From Streptomyces sp. Ag109_O5-1 (GTDB lineage: Bacteria > Actinomycetota > Actinomycetes > Streptomycetales > Streptomycetaceae), in contig NZ_RKQF01000001.1 of NCBI RefSeq assembly GCF_003814875.1, positions 1,550,001 to 1,614,000 of the forward strand: a DNA stretch of 64,000 bases, given 5' to 3'. Shown one piece after another: positions 8,726 through 16,467 of the stretch. The translations under genes were made by a program, and so were the position numbers. The notes under the pieces were generated by a model. It had not been told where the DNA came from. It saw nothing but the letters and a program-made list of their open reading frames with translations, and did no database searches. The stretch's first letter is position 1; each line of letters opens with the position of its first letter.

Positions 8726-9751
8726 TCAGTCGCGGGTGGTACGCCCGTGGGCGGGTCCGGTGCTGGCACGCAGGGAGATGGGCGGGGTCAGGAGGTGGTG
8801 GCGCGGTGCGGCGTCGGGGTGATCGAGCCGCTCGACGAGCAGGTCCACGGCGAGGCGGCCCATCTGCTCGGCCGGCACGTCGGCCGCGGTGAGCTGCGGG
8901 GTCACCGTCTCCGCCCACCGGCCGGCCACGACCCCGGTGACGGAGAAGTCGCGCGGCACATGGCGGCCCGCCACGGCGAGGCCTCGGTAGAGCCCGCCGA
9001 GCGCCGCCTCGTTGAGGGTGACCAGGCCTGTGGTGGCCGGGTCGTCCTGGAGGATCCGCTCCAGGCACCCCTGGCCGGAGGCGGCGTCGTCGCCGCAGGT
9101 GTAGGTGCGCGTGGTCAGCCCGCGCTCCGCCGCGGCCTTGTTGAATCCTTCGAGGCCCCGGTGCGCGGACTCGTAGCCGGACCGCAGCAGGTGCTCGGGC
9201 CGGTTCACGAAGGCGACATGGGTGTGTCCCAGGTCGGCGAGGTGGTGGACGCACGCCTCCACGAGCGCGGTGTGGTCGAGTCCGACCCACCAGTCGCCCT
9301 CCGGATGTGCGGTGCGGCCGATGCACACGGCGGGGAAGTCGGCTTCCACGAGATGGTCGACGCGGTCGTCCTGGAGCCTGATCTCCATGAGGATCGCGCC
9401 GTCGACCCGCCGCTCCGCCAGCAGTCGCTGGAACGAGCGGTCGCTGTCCACACCGCTCGGCGAGAGCAGCACGTCGTAGTCGTAGGCCGCCGCGGCCTCC
9501 ACCACGCTGCCGATGAAGTCCAGCTGCATGCCGGTGTAGTGGCTGCCGGCTGGCGGGAAGACCAGACCGATCGTGCTGGTCCGGCCGTTGGCCAGGGCGC
9601 GGGCGCTCGCATTGGGGATGTAGCCCAGTTCGTCGATGACCTGCTGGATCTTGCGGCGGGTCTCCTCGGAGACCGAGCGCTTGCCGCTCAGAGCGTAGGA
9701 CACGGTGCTCCGCGAGACACCGGCCCGCTTGGCGATCTCACCGATGTTCAC
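8726..9751 (-). CDS. LacI-family sugar-responsive repressor
   Basis: The 341-residue protein has the classic LacI N-terminus: helix-turn-helix IAKRAGVSRSTVSYALSGKR, hinge-helix region NASARALANGRTSTIGLVFP, then a periplasmic-binding-protein-like effector domain. It starts at a GTG. It heads the importer/GH63 run, and four copies of a palindrome typical of LacI operators (CGAACCGGTTCG core) lie directly upstream, between it and the divergent secreted glycosidases. It therefore most likely represses both directions and itself until an oligosaccharide inducer arrives. The inducer is not identifiable. Confidence 0.95.
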   Translation of the reverse strand: MNIGEIAKRAGVSRSTVSYALSGKRSVSEETRRKIQQVIDELGYIPNASARALANGRTSTIGLVFPPAGSHYTGMQLDFIGSVVEAAAAYDYDVLLSPSGVDSDRSFQRLLAERRVDGAILMEIRLQDDRVDHLVEADFPAVCIGRTAHPEGDWWVGLDHTALVEACVHHLADLGHTHVAFVNRPEHLLRSGYESAHRGLEGFNKAAAERGLTTRTYTCGDDAASGQGCLERILQDDPATTGLVTLNEAALGGLYRGLAVAGRHVPRDFSVTGVVAGRWAETVTPQLTAADVPAEQMGRLAVDLLVERLDHPDAAPRHHLLTPPISLRASTGPAHGRTTRD

Positions 9752-9763
9752 GGCACTCCTTGG

Positions 9764-9777
9764 TCGAACCGGTTCGA
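9764..9777. promoter_or_regulatory. LacI-type operator 1
   Basis: Perfect 14-bp palindrome TCGAACCGGTTCGA, 13 bp upstream of the LacI gene GTG. Its CG-centred symmetry is the usual form of LacI-family operators. Its position suggests autoregulation and control of the importer operon. Confidence 0.8.
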
Positions 9778-9791
9778 AAGCGAGCCGTCTG

Positions 9792-9805
9792 TCGAACCGG
9801 TTCGC
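9792..9805. promoter_or_regulatory. LacI-type operator 2
   Basis: TCGAACCGGTTCGC, one outer mismatch from operator 1 and 28 bp away centre to centre, close to three helical turns. The pair sits where the minus-strand promoter of the LacI/importer operon should be. Confidence 0.78.
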
Positions 9806-9924
9806 GTGAAGGGAAGTTAGGAGCGGCGGAAGCCGCTGTCAATGCCTGGCGCGGACTTCCGGGAAACCGGCTACTTTCTGCGCTCCGGGTATTGCTGCCC
9901 CTTTTCCGGCGGTGCTAGCTTCCG

Positions 9925-9938
9925 GCGAACCGGTTCGA
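9925..9938. promoter_or_regulatory. LacI-type operator 3
   Basis: GCGAACCGGTTCGA, again a 12-bp perfect core. It lies 133 bp from operator 2 on the side of the divergent glycosidase gene, so looping between the pairs is conceivable. Confidence 0.78.
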
Positions 9939-10010
9939 CACAGCCGCACAAACCCTCGACTGACCCCGGTACGGACCTTGCTGTTCCAGGCCGAGCCGGC
10001 TCCACGGTCA

Positions 10011-10024
10011 TCGAACCGGTTCGA
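10011..10024. promoter_or_regulatory. LacI-type operator 4
   Basis: Perfect TCGAACCGGTTCGA palindrome, 33 bp upstream of the TTG start of the divergent glycosidase. It should place that gene and the one behind it under the same LacI repressor. Confidence 0.8.
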
Positions 10025-10057
10025 TTCCAGGGCCGTATCACCCCACGGAGACCTCAG

Positions 10058-12724
10058 TTGCGACGTATCCGCAGACCCATGCGTATCCGCAGCAGAACAA
10101 GCGCGGCCGGCGGTACGACGGTCCGTGCGGCGGAACCCGAGCGGCTCACCGTCGACCTCGCCGACGACACCGGTGCCTTCCACGGCGGTGCGTCCGGCTC
10201 GCTGTACGGCGTCTACGGCGACGGTGTGCCGAGCCGCAACGTCCTCGAAGGCATGCACGTCCGCACGGTGTCGACGAAGGCACAGGACGGCCCCCAGCAT
10301 CCCGGGGCGGACGCCCTGGAGATCCTGCCGTCCTTCGTGGACTCGGGCGGCAGGGACGTCTACGTCTACATGACCGACATCTACCGCGGTTTTCCCTACC
10401 AGTGGCCGGGCGCGGACGGTCCGGCGCGGCTCGCCGACTTCAAGGAGAGGATCCGCAAACAGGTCCGGCAGGTCCTGACCATGGGCGACTACAAGGACCA
10501 CGTCGTCTTCGTCCCCTTCAACGAGCCCGAGGGGAACATGTTCGGGACGGGAGAGTGGAGCTACAACAAGGTCTCCTGGCTGGACGACCCGCAGTACTAC
10601 TTCGCGGCCTGGAAAGAGGTCTACCGCCTCATCAAGGACCTCGATCCGGACGCCCGCGTCGCCGGCCCCAACACCAGCGTCCTCTACGACCAGGTCAAGG
10701 GCTTCCTGGCGTACGCCAAGGCCAACGACGTGGTCCCGGACGTGATGACCTGGCACGAGCTCTCCAGCCCCGCCGCGGTCCGCACGAACGTGGCCAGGTA
10801 CCGGCAGATGGAGAAGGACGTCGGGATCGGCCCGCTGCCCGTCAACGTCAACGAGTACGGGCACAACTACCACCTCTCCGTCCCCGGCCAGATGGTGCAG
10901 TGGGCCTCCGCCATCGAGGAGTCCAAGATCGACGCCGATCTGGCGTACTGGAACATCGACGGCAACCTCAACGACTCGGCCGTGGAGGCCAACCGGGGAA
11001 ACGGCCAGTGGTGGCTGTTCAACGCCTACGGCCAGCTGTCCGGTCACACCGTTCGCGTGACCGCCCCGCACCCCAACGAGCAGTACACCCTCCAGGGCCT
11101 GGCCACCGTCGACGAGGACAAGCGGCAGTCCCGGACTCTCTTCGGCGGCAAGAGCGGGGACGCGGACATCGTCTTCGAGAACATCGACCCCGGGCTCTTC
11201 GGGAAGACCGTGCACGCCACCGTGCAGGAGATCCCCTGGACCGGCCAGGTCGGTGACTCGGCCCAGCCGCTCCGCCTGGCCGACGAGGAGCTGAAGGTCG
11301 GCGCGGACGGCAGCGTAACCCTCCCCATGACCGGCATGAACGAGATGTCGGCGTACCAGGTCATCCTCTCCCCCGGCGGCCACGGCGCCGCCCCCGACAC
11401 ACCCTCGGTGAGCTGGCGCGGGACGTACGAGGCGGAGAACGCCGTCTACACCGGCGGCGGCTACTCGAAGAACGGACCCGAGGGCACCCCCTCCAACGTC
11501 GGCGGCTTCGCGACCTCCGGTACCTACAACGTGGGCGGACTGCGCACCGGCTCCGACGGCGCCCTCGGCTTCGACGTGGACGTCCCGCAGGACGGCACGT
11601 ACGACCTCAGCGTCTTCGCCAACTCCTACAACCTCTACGACCTGGTGAAGGAGCAGGGGCCGACCAACGTGTTCCTGCGCGTCGACGGCGAGCAGCCACA
11701 GGAACTGCTGCTGCCCCTCGGTTACCAGTGGGTCGTGTGGGGCCACACCGACACCCGGGTGCAGCTGACCGCCGGCCGGCACCGCATCACCCTCGCCGCC
11801 GCGGACCCCGATCTCGGTGTCACCAAGGGCGACGCCATCATCGACAAGATCGACCTGGCGCTGCGGGACGCACGGGCGACCGCACCGGCGGTCTACGAGG
11901 CCGAGTACGCGACGCTGGCCGGCGCCCGGCCCGTCTACACGCAGCGGGGCGCCTCGGGACCGGGCGCCGTACCGCTGGCCGAGGGCGACTCGGCGACCTT
12001 CTGGGTCCACTCCCCCACGGACCGGGAAGCGACCGTGTCCGTGGATCACCTGGGCGGCGGCCGCGCCACGGTCGCCCTCAACGGCGAGACGCTCGACGTG
12101 CCCCAGGTCGGCGGGGACCGGAAGGGCACCGATCGGATCCACCTGTTCCTGTCCGGCGGCATCAACAAGATCACGGTGACCGGGACGTCGCGTGCGCCGG
12201 TCCTGGACCGGCTGCGGGTCGGGCCGTCCAGCGGTGTCCTGGCCACCAGGGTCTACCAGGCCGAGGAGGGCGCGCTGACCGGCGCCGCCAAGGTGACGGA
12301 CGCCTATCCGCTCGCCTCCGGTGGCCGGGCCGTCACCGATGTCGGCGGCGGAACGGCCAACGCCCTCACGCTCGACGTGGTCGCCACGCGGTCCGGGCGG
12401 CACGCGGTGACCATCCGCTACTCCAACGGCGAACAGGCACCCGCCACGCACTACAACCCCGACCCGATCGTCCGCCACGCCGACCTCTCGGTGAACGGCG
12501 GCCCGGCCCACCGGGTGCTGTTCCCGACGACCTTCCACTTCGACGACTTCCGGGAGCTGACCGTCCCGGTGACCTTGAAGAAGGGCACGAACCGGCTCAC
12601 GTTCACCGCGGACGAGCTGCCCGACTTCGACGGCGGCACCCACAACCCGTACGGCCAGCGGTCGCCGTACGCGCCGGTCATCGACCGGCTCTCGATCACC
12701 CCCCTCGCACACAAGCAGCACTGA
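10058..12724 (+). CDS. GH-A clan glycosidase with three CBM6/35-like modules
   Basis: The TTG start is chosen because GGAG lies 7 bp upstream; a downstream ATG at 10079 has no ribosome-binding site. The 888-residue protein has a TIM-barrel GH-A catalytic domain (about 30-430) with the acid/base Glu156 in NEPEG and nucleophile Glu266 in VNEYG. Three beta-sandwich modules follow, starting near YEAENAVY (about 456), YEAEYATL (about 612) and YQAEEGAL (about 732), resembling CBM6/CBM35 sugar-binding domains. It heads the plus-strand side of the LacI-controlled locus. Oddly, the N-terminus (LRRIRRPMRIRSRTSAAGG) has no hydrophobic signal core although the architecture is that of a secreted enzyme. 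The GH family number is uncertain (GH39-like). Confidence 0.85.
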   Translation: MRRIRRPMRIRSRTSAAGGTTVRAAEPERLTVDLADDTGAFHGGASGSLYGVYGDGVPSRNVLEGMHVRTVSTKAQDGPQHPGADALEILPSFVDSGGRDVYVYMTDIYRGFPYQWPGADGPARLADFKERIRKQVRQVLTMGDYKDHVVFVPFNEPEGNMFGTGEWSYNKVSWLDDPQYYFAAWKEVYRLIKDLDPDARVAGPNTSVLYDQVKGFLAYAKANDVVPDVMTWHELSSPAAVRTNVARYRQMEKDVGIGPLPVNVNEYGHNYHLSVPGQMVQWASAIEESKIDADLAYWNIDGNLNDSAVEANRGNGQWWLFNAYGQLSGHTVRVTAPHPNEQYTLQGLATVDEDKRQSRTLFGGKSGDADIVFENIDPGLFGKTVHATVQEIPWTGQVGDSAQPLRLADEELKVGADGSVTLPMTGMNEMSAYQVILSPGGHGAAPDTPSVSWRGTYEAENAVYTGGGYSKNGPEGTPSNVGGFATSGTYNVGGLRTGSDGALGFDVDVPQDGTYDLSVFANSYNLYDLVKEQGPTNVFLRVDGEQPQELLLPLGYQWVVWGHTDTRVQLTAGRHRITLAAADPDLGVTKGDAIIDKIDLALRDARATAPAVYEAEYATLAGARPVYTQRGASGPGAVPLAEGDSATFWVHSPTDREATVSVDHLGGGRATVALNGETLDVPQVGGDRKGTDRIHLFLSGGINKITVTGTSRAPVLDRLRVGPSSGVLATRVYQAEEGALTGAAKVTDAYPLASGGRAVTDVGGGTANALTLDVVATRSGRHAVTIRYSNGEQAPATHYNPDPIVRHADLSVNGGPAHRVLFPTTFHFDDFRELTVPVTLKKGTNRLTFTADELPDFDGGTHNPYGQRSPYAPVIDRLSITPLAHKQH

Positions 12725-12751
12725 CCCGCCCAACCCCTCGGAGAGCCGCAC

Positions 12752-14575
12752 ATGCACACCCGATCACCACGCCTGCTGTTCAGAACCACCGTCCTCCTGA
12801 CGGCGCTCGCGGCGAGCCTGCTGCCCGCCACCGCCTCGCACGCCGCCGACACGAGCGTGACGGTGGACTTCGCCACCGCCGGAGGCGCCCCGGCCTACCA
12901 CGCGTCCGGCATGATCTACGGGATGACCCCGGACGGGTCGCTGCCGCAGGACCACTTCTTCAAGGACATCAAGTGGCACTTCATGCGGGCCGGCGGCGCG
13001 CAGCTCAACAGCGGCGGCTACGCCACCAGCCTCGCCGACTACCAGACCCGCTGGAACTCCACTCTCGCTCAGTACAAGCGGACCGCCGCCCTCGGCGGGA
13101 CGTTCGTCATCCTGCCGCACGACCTGTGGGGCGCCGACGGCACCACGAGCCAGGGCTGGCCCGGCGACAACGGTGACTGGACGCAGTTCGACAACTTCGT
13201 CACCCAGCTCATCGGCGACGTCAAGGCAAACAACATGACCGTCGAGTGGGACCTGTGGAACGAGCCCGACGGCAGCAATTTCTGGGGCGCCTCGCAGAGC
13301 CAGTACCTCCAGATGTGGTCGCGGTTCTACGCCAAGGTCCGGGCCGCCTTCCCGAACCAGCTGATCGTCGGCCCCAGCACCGCGGGCCAGCCGAACTCCT
13401 CCAACACCTGGTGGACGACGTACCTGAACTACGTCAAGGCCAACAACGTCGCCCCCGACATCTACAGCTGGCACGACGAGCCGGGCGACCCGGTCACCGA
13501 CGTCGGCCGCGCCAACTCCACCCTCGCCGCAGCCGGGCTGGTCAACACGCGCCCGTACCAGATCAACGAGTACGCCACCCTGTCCATGCAGTCCCCGGGC
13601 GGCGGCGCGTGGTTCATCGGCCGTCTGGAGCGGGCCGGCGCCGACGGACTGCGCGGCAACTGGGCAGGGGGCACGAACCTCCACGACTACGAGGCCAACC
13701 TGCTCACCAAGAACAGCGCCGGGCAGTACCTGCCGCTGGGCGAGTGGTTCATGTACCGCTACTACGGCTCGCAGACCGGCAACATCGTCAACCTGATACC
13801 GGGCACCGGCACCGACGGGCTCGCGACCAAGGACAACACCGCCAAGAACGCGAAGATCCTGCTCGGCAGCAGCGGCAACACGGGCAACGTCACCGTCAAC
13901 CTCACCGGCCTCAACACCACCTCGGTGGTGGAGAACAGCCAGGTCCGCGCGATCGTCCAGCGCGTGCCCTACGACAACGGCGCCGCCGTCACCGGACCGA
14001 CGACGGTCTCCGACACCACCCTGACCGTCAGCAACAACGCCGCCTCGGTCAACGTCCCGTTCGGCAACGCCAAGGACGGCTACACCGTCACCCTGCTGCC
14101 GCCGTCCGACACCACCGTCCCCACGGTCGCCGTCAGCGAGAACAGCGGGCTGTGCCTGGACGACACCAACCTCAGCACCGCCAACGGCACCCAGTACCAG
14201 CAGTACAACTGCGAGGGCGGCTACCAGCAGATGCTCGACCTCAAGCCGGTCTCCGGCCGCACCAACACCTACACCGTCGTCAACGAACTCAGCGGCAAGT
14301 GCCTCGACGTCTCCGGCGCCTCGACCGCCGACGGCGCCGCGGTCATCCAGTACACCTGCAACGGCGCCACCAACCAGATGTTCGTCCTCAACCCCGTCAC
14401 CGCGCTCGGGAACAGCCAGGACTACCAGCTGGTCGCCGTACACAGCGGCAAGTGCGTGGACGTCTCCGATGTCTCCACGTCGCCCGGCGCCCTGATCCAC
14501 CAGTGGACCTGCGACCCGGCGAGCGCCCTGAGCACCAAGAAGAACCAGATCTGGCGCCTGCAGGGCAAGGTCTGA
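12752..14575 (+). CDS. Secreted GH-A clan glycosidase with ricin-type CBM13 domain
   Basis: This 607-residue protein has a clear Sec signal peptide (about 1-31, ending ATASHAA). The TIM-barrel domain shows acid/base Glu171 in WNEPDG and nucleophile Glu273 in QINEYA, like the preceding gene's enzyme. A C-terminal ricin-type beta-trefoil follows (about 465-605) with repeated GKCLDVSGAST and QYTCNG.NQ / QWTCD motifs that bind sugars. It begins 27 bp after the previous gene and ends at a strong hairpin, so the two glycosidases form one transcript under the LacI operators. It probably attacks the same extracellular polysaccharide; the polysaccharide itself is not identifiable. Confidence 0.9.
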   Translation: MHTRSPRLLFRTTVLLTALAASLLPATASHAADTSVTVDFATAGGAPAYHASGMIYGMTPDGSLPQDHFFKDIKWHFMRAGGAQLNSGGYATSLADYQTRWNSTLAQYKRTAALGGTFVILPHDLWGADGTTSQGWPGDNGDWTQFDNFVTQLIGDVKANNMTVEWDLWNEPDGSNFWGASQSQYLQMWSRFYAKVRAAFPNQLIVGPSTAGQPNSSNTWWTTYLNYVKANNVAPDIYSWHDEPGDPVTDVGRANSTLAAAGLVNTRPYQINEYATLSMQSPGGGAWFIGRLERAGADGLRGNWAGGTNLHDYEANLLTKNSAGQYLPLGEWFMYRYYGSQTGNIVNLIPGTGTDGLATKDNTAKNAKILLGSSGNTGNVTVNLTGLNTTSVVENSQVRAIVQRVPYDNGAAVTGPTTVSDTTLTVSNNAASVNVPFGNAKDGYTVTLLPPSDTTVPTVAVSENSGLCLDDTNLSTANGTQYQQYNCEGGYQQMLDLKPVSGRTNTYTVVNELSGKCLDVSGASTADGAAVIQYTCNGATNQMFVLNPVTALGNSQDYQLVAVHSGKCVDVSDVSTSPGALIHQWTCDPASALSTKKNQIWRLQGKV

Positions 14576-14589
14576 CAGCGCCCTTCCCC

Positions 14590-14638
14590 GGCCGACGGCC
14601 CGGTTCTCCCACTCCCCTGGTGGACCGGGCCGACGGCC
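14590..14638 (+). terminator. Hairpin terminator after the glycosidase pair
   Basis: GGCCGACGGCCCGGT pairs with ACCGGGCCGACGGCC (14 of 15 positions) around a 19-base loop, 14 bp after the stop codon. There is no U-tract, as is usual in Streptomyces. Confidence 0.7.
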
Positions 14639-14763
14639 CTGCCCCGGCTTCACCCCCGAGCGGAGAAGAGTCCGCGGCTCCCGCCACGTCGCGGGCGGGT
14701 GGCGCCGCGAGACGACTCCCCAAGCCACCTCGCGACCAATCCAACAGCACGATCGCGACGCAC

Positions 14764-14793
14764 GCGCTTGACGCGATCGGTCGCGTCGAGCGT
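14764..14793 (-). terminator. Hairpin terminator after the esterase gene
   Basis: GCGCTTGACGCGA pairs with TCGCGTCGAGCGT around a TCGG tetraloop, just beyond the stop of the minus-strand esterase. With the hairpin at 14590 it insulates two convergent operons. Confidence 0.6.
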
Positions 14794-14802
14794 GTCGTGT
14801 CC

Positions 14803-16431
14803 TCAGAAGCTGCGTGTGACCGGCATGGTGTCCCAGAGCGAGCACTGGTGTTCCACGGAGAACCGGGTGTCGTCGATCAGGACACTCCTGCCCCCCACCC
14901 GCAGCGACAGCGTCAACCCCTTGCCGCCGTGGTACGCGGGCCAGACGGTCTGCCGGGCGACGTGCGGTCGGCCGGTCTTCGTGAAGGCGCCCCAGTACTG
15001 CGTCATCTCGCGGGCGAGCCGGCGCTCGTCGGCGTTGAACAGCGGGGCGATCGGTGTGCCGTTGTCGAAGCTGGGCCAGATGTAGGCGAGTTCCGCGGCG
15101 TGGCCGGCTCCCCAGACGTAACCGGGTATCTGCGTCAGGCCGGGCCCGGTCCGGTGGTCGAACTCGTAAGAGTAGGTGGGGGTGTAGCGCTCGAAGGTCC
15201 GGACGAGCGAGCGTTGCCCGCACCCGCCGATCCCGCCGATCATCCCCGAGTCGGTCATGATCGCGCCGACGAGGTACGCCGCGGTGTACGCGTCGGACGT
15301 CTCGGGCCAGGGGTAGCGGGCGAGGACCTCGCCGGCGCGGTCCCCGGCGACGCCCTGGACGAAAGCGAGGTAGGCCTCCTTGCCCGCCCCCGTGTAGCCC
15401 TGGGCGAAGGTGCGGCCCTCGTCACGGTTGGCGCCGACGAGCAGGGGCACGCGGGCGAACCGCCCGCTGTCCACCGCCTCGCGGACGTTGACCGGGAACG
15501 TCGGGGTCCCGTCCACGAAGGCGGCCGAGAAGCTCCGGCTCGCGTCGAGGAGGGCGCCCGCCGTGGCCGACCGCAGACAGCCGAGGACGGCCGCCTGGTC
15601 GGTGCCGTCACAGCCCGCCTGCCGGGCGAACGCCGTTCCGGTGGTCTCTGCCCGGTCCTGCGGCTCGCTGGGGCAGGAGCCGCTCTGGATCATCGCGCGG
15701 GCGAACAGACCGCGTGAGCCGGGCGACACAAGGTGTCCGCAGACGGACCAGCCGCCCGCGGACTCGCCGTCGATGGTGACCGCGGCGGGGTTCCCGCCGA
15801 AGGCCGCGATGTTGCGCTGCACCCAGCGCAGCGCGGCCTGCTGGTCCATGAAGCCGTAGTTGCCGGACTCGCCACCCTCCTCGGTGAGGGCGGGCAGGCC
15901 GAGGAAGCCGAAGACGCCGAGCCGGTAGTTGAGCGAGACGCCGATGACACCCGTCTCCCGTACGAGCTTCGACTCGTCGTTCTGTGCGCCGCTGCCGTTG
16001 GTCAGGCCACCGCCGTGGATGAACACGTGCACGGGAAGCCGCGCGCCGGCCCGCACTCCCGCCGGCCGCCACACGTTGATGTCGAGGCAGTCCTCGGTCT
16101 CGCTGCGCGGGCCGTTGCCGCTGGGCAGTACCGGGCAGGGGTTGCCGAAGGCGGTGGCCTCCCGGACACCGGTCCAGCGCGCCGCGGGCCGCGGCGGCTT
16201 CCAGCGCAGGGAGCCGGTGGGGGCCGCCGCGTAGGGGATGCCGACGAACCGCTCGACGCCTTGGGAGACGGCGCCGCGCACGGCGCCCTTGTCGGTGGGT
16301 ACCACGGTCGGTGCACTCGCGGACGCCGTCACGGACGCCGTCGCGTTCGCCGTCGCGGGCAGCAGCCCGACGGCGGTCATGGACACGATCAGCGCGCCGC
16401 CCAGGACGGTACGGATTCTGCTCACAGTCAT
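14803..16431 (-). CDS. Secreted type-B carboxylesterase
   Basis: The 542-residue protein has a signal peptide (about 1-31) and the carboxylesterase/lipase fold: FIHGGG oxyanion-hole region, the nucleophile elbow GESAGG (Ser224), LLVGANRDEG with the acid residue near, and a His in the late GYVWGAGHAAELAY region. It starts 36 bp after the GH3 gene with AGAGG before the ATG, so the two are co-transcribed. In that setting it probably removes acyl (for example acetyl or feruloyl) groups from plant polysaccharide while the GH3 enzyme releases sugars. The specificity is inferred from context only. Confidence 0.9.
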   Translation of the reverse strand: MTVSRIRTVLGGALIVSMTAVGLLPATANATASVTASASAPTVVPTDKGAVRGAVSQGVERFVGIPYAAAPTGSLRWKPPRPAARWTGVREATAFGNPCPVLPSGNGPRSETEDCLDINVWRPAGVRAGARLPVHVFIHGGGLTNGSGAQNDESKLVRETGVIGVSLNYRLGVFGFLGLPALTEEGGESGNYGFMDQQAALRWVQRNIAAFGGNPAAVTIDGESAGGWSVCGHLVSPGSRGLFARAMIQSGSCPSEPQDRAETTGTAFARQAGCDGTDQAAVLGCLRSATAGALLDASRSFSAAFVDGTPTFPVNVREAVDSGRFARVPLLVGANRDEGRTFAQGYTGAGKEAYLAFVQGVAGDRAGEVLARYPWPETSDAYTAAYLVGAIMTDSGMIGGIGGCGQRSLVRTFERYTPTYSYEFDHRTGPGLTQIPGYVWGAGHAAELAYIWPSFDNGTPIAPLFNADERRLAREMTQYWGAFTKTGRPHVARQTVWPAYHGGKGLTLSLRVGGRSVLIDDTRFSVEHQCSLWDTMPVTRSF

Positions 16432-16467
16432 GGGGACCTCTCTGGCGGGATGCGGGGAACCGGGCGG

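Noticed and set aside
9839..12757. 972-residue open frame antisense to the GH-A glycosidase
   Set aside because: Composition is that of a GC-skew shadow frame (Val/Gly/Arg/Asp-rich, no domain), and the plus strand holds clear catalytic motifs.
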